Shown: one piece after another, positions 63,186 through 64,000 of the stretch
Layout of the letters: each line of letters starts with the position of its first letter
How positions within the stretch are numbered: the first letter of the stretch is position 1
DNA from: Burhinus oedicnemus
Taxonomy: Eukaryota; Chordata; Aves; Charadriiformes; Burhinidae
NCBI GenBank assembly: GCA_008921705.1
Contig: VFFE01007085.1
Location: 875,296 to 939,295 of the forward strand
Reading direction: 5' to 3'
DNA length: 64,000 bases
Program-made: the position numbers and the translations under genes
The notes under the pieces: model-generated
Told to the model about the DNA's origin: nothing
Databases searched by the model: none
The model's input: only the letters and a program-made list of their open reading frames with translations

Positions 63186-63917
63186 CAAGAATGCTATGGC
63201 TTTATGATGTGTCCAGCATAGGAACTGTGTACAATTCAGGTAAATATTTTGGAGATCAGTATCAGTAACAGTATCAGTAACACAACCATTTTCAATGCAT
63301 GAAACTCAGGCCAGCCAAATGTCCAACACCAACTGGTGGAAGCACAACCAGAAGGGACTGGAATGGATCATATACTACATGGTCATGGTTCAAATATCAG
63401 AAGACCCTCTCCAGAAGTAGCCTTTTAAGCATTAAGTATCAAAATTTTCAAATTGGAAAAAAATAAAAATCCCCAAAGTATTCTGAAGTTGGGGTTTTTT
63501 TTTGTTTTGGTTTTGGTTTGGTTTTGTTTTGTGTTGTTTTGTTTTGTTTTGTTTGTTTGTTTGTTTTTAAATTCTACCCAGCACTGAGCTTCCTGTGATG
63601 ACAAAAACAGGAGAGCAAAGCCTTCATTAGATTTTCTGTGGTCTAAAGATATTCACTTTCTTCTCTTTACAGTATGGATTTATTAGGATAGGAAAAAATA
63701 ATTCCTGGAATTTCCAAGAAGAAGTTGATATAATTGTACACAAAATACCTAAAAATCTCTGTTGCTTACAAATGGGATGTGACTGTAGAAGGGTGTTTAA
63801 ATGTCTTCTTATTTCTGGGCTGTAATTGTCTCAGTGCAATATGCTTTTCCTCCCTAGTTCCTGTTTCCTAGGTTTAAATAAGTTGTGTAGTGTAGAGAAA
63901 ATAATTCTGAGCTGTCA
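63186..63917. other. non-coding stretch with a G/T-only tract
   Basis: No gene. A 12-bp word 'agtatcagtaac' is repeated in tandem near 63257-63280, and a long G/T tract lies at 63489-63568. Confidence 0.6.
63489..63568 (+). repeat. 80-nt G/T-only tract, (GTTTT)n/(GTTT)n
   Basis: Eighty consecutive bases contain only G and T, mostly GTTTT then GTTT units. This is a mixed pentamer/tetramer microsatellite (AAAAC/AAAC on the other strand), likely length-variable. Confidence 0.92.
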
Positions 63918-64000
63918 TCGTAGAATCATAGAATGGTTTGGGTTGGAAGGGACCTTTAAAGATCACCTGGTTCAACTCAGATTATCTAGTCCAATTCTTA
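63918..64000 (-). mobile_element. CR1 3' end, minus strand, cut by the window edge
   Basis: 'tcgtagaatcatagaatggtttgggttggaagggacctttaaagatcacc' is the complement of the CR1 tail and 3' UTR. After it, 'gatcacctggttcaactca' and 'gattatctagtccaattct' look like two imperfect copies of the same 19-bp CR1 motif in tandem. The element continues beyond the window. Confidence 0.88.

Noticed and set aside
1..64000. Endogenous viral elements or LTR retrotransposons
   Set aside because: I looked for retroviral, hepadnaviral and other viral protein motifs among the open frames and for paired LTRs and saw none. The only reverse-transcriptase motifs belong to CR1.
1..64000. CRISPR arrays, operons, bacterial promoters or intact tRNA genes
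   Set aside because: No regularly spaced direct repeats, no tightly packed genes, and no complete cloverleaf were found. The window is clearly vertebrate nuclear DNA.

Overview
The window looks like a gene-poor piece of a bird genome. The main evidence is a set of CR1 non-LTR retrotransposon fragments, most of them severely 5'-truncated, ending in the ATTCTATG/ATTCTGTG-type tail found in avian CR1. Interspersed repeats are otherwise sparse, the background is AT-rich, and there are a few sharp CpG-rich islands. Nothing bacterial or plasmid-like is present. I could not fix the species. The CR1 sequence types argue for a bird, but crocodile or turtle DNA is only disfavoured, not excluded.

No host protein-coding exon could be supported. 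The open frames outside CR1 are mostly 60-165 codons, carry no domain or motif I recognise, and usually overlap other open frames on both strands. The only recognisable protein-coding homology is CR1 ORF2 (reverse transcriptase and downstream region), all from truncated or decayed copies.

Layout: 1-8.9 kb is unannotated AT-rich sequence. A CR1 tail lies at 8.94-9.20 kb, then a longer CR1 with a reverse-transcriptase remnant at 12.19-13.19 kb. At 18.3-20.0 kb one old CR1 is split by a younger CR1 whose C-terminal ORF2 frame is still open. Further CR1 pieces lie at 25.9-26.2, 29.9-30.7 (minus), 49.37-49.44 (a 67-bp scrap), 58.5-58.9, 62.2-63.2 (very old) and 63.9-64.0 kb (minus, cut by the window edge).

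From about 32.5 to 50.6 kb the character changes. CpG-rich islands lie at 34.3-35.1, 40.0-40.6 and 49.95-50.6 kb. There are candidate regulatory blocks (a perfect forkhead-site palindrome at 32654-32670; a homeodomain-site-rich stretch at 41.2-41.9 kb) and a structured, bidirectionally open segment at 38.3-38.7 kb. This suggests a regulatory landscape of a developmental gene lying outside the window, or an unannotated non-coding transcript. That is inference: I could test neither conservation nor transcription.

Older fossils include a MIR/CORE-SINE-like relic at 44.0 kb, a tRNA-derived B-box fragment at 51.3 kb, and several weak matches to ancient amniote-type repeats. I found no convincing novel gene system. 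The observations most worth checking are the CR1-into-CR1 insertion, the forkhead palindrome, the inverted-repeat cluster at 38.45-38.56 kb, the 50-nt imperfect hairpin at 29.66-29.71 kb, and the orphan CpG islands.
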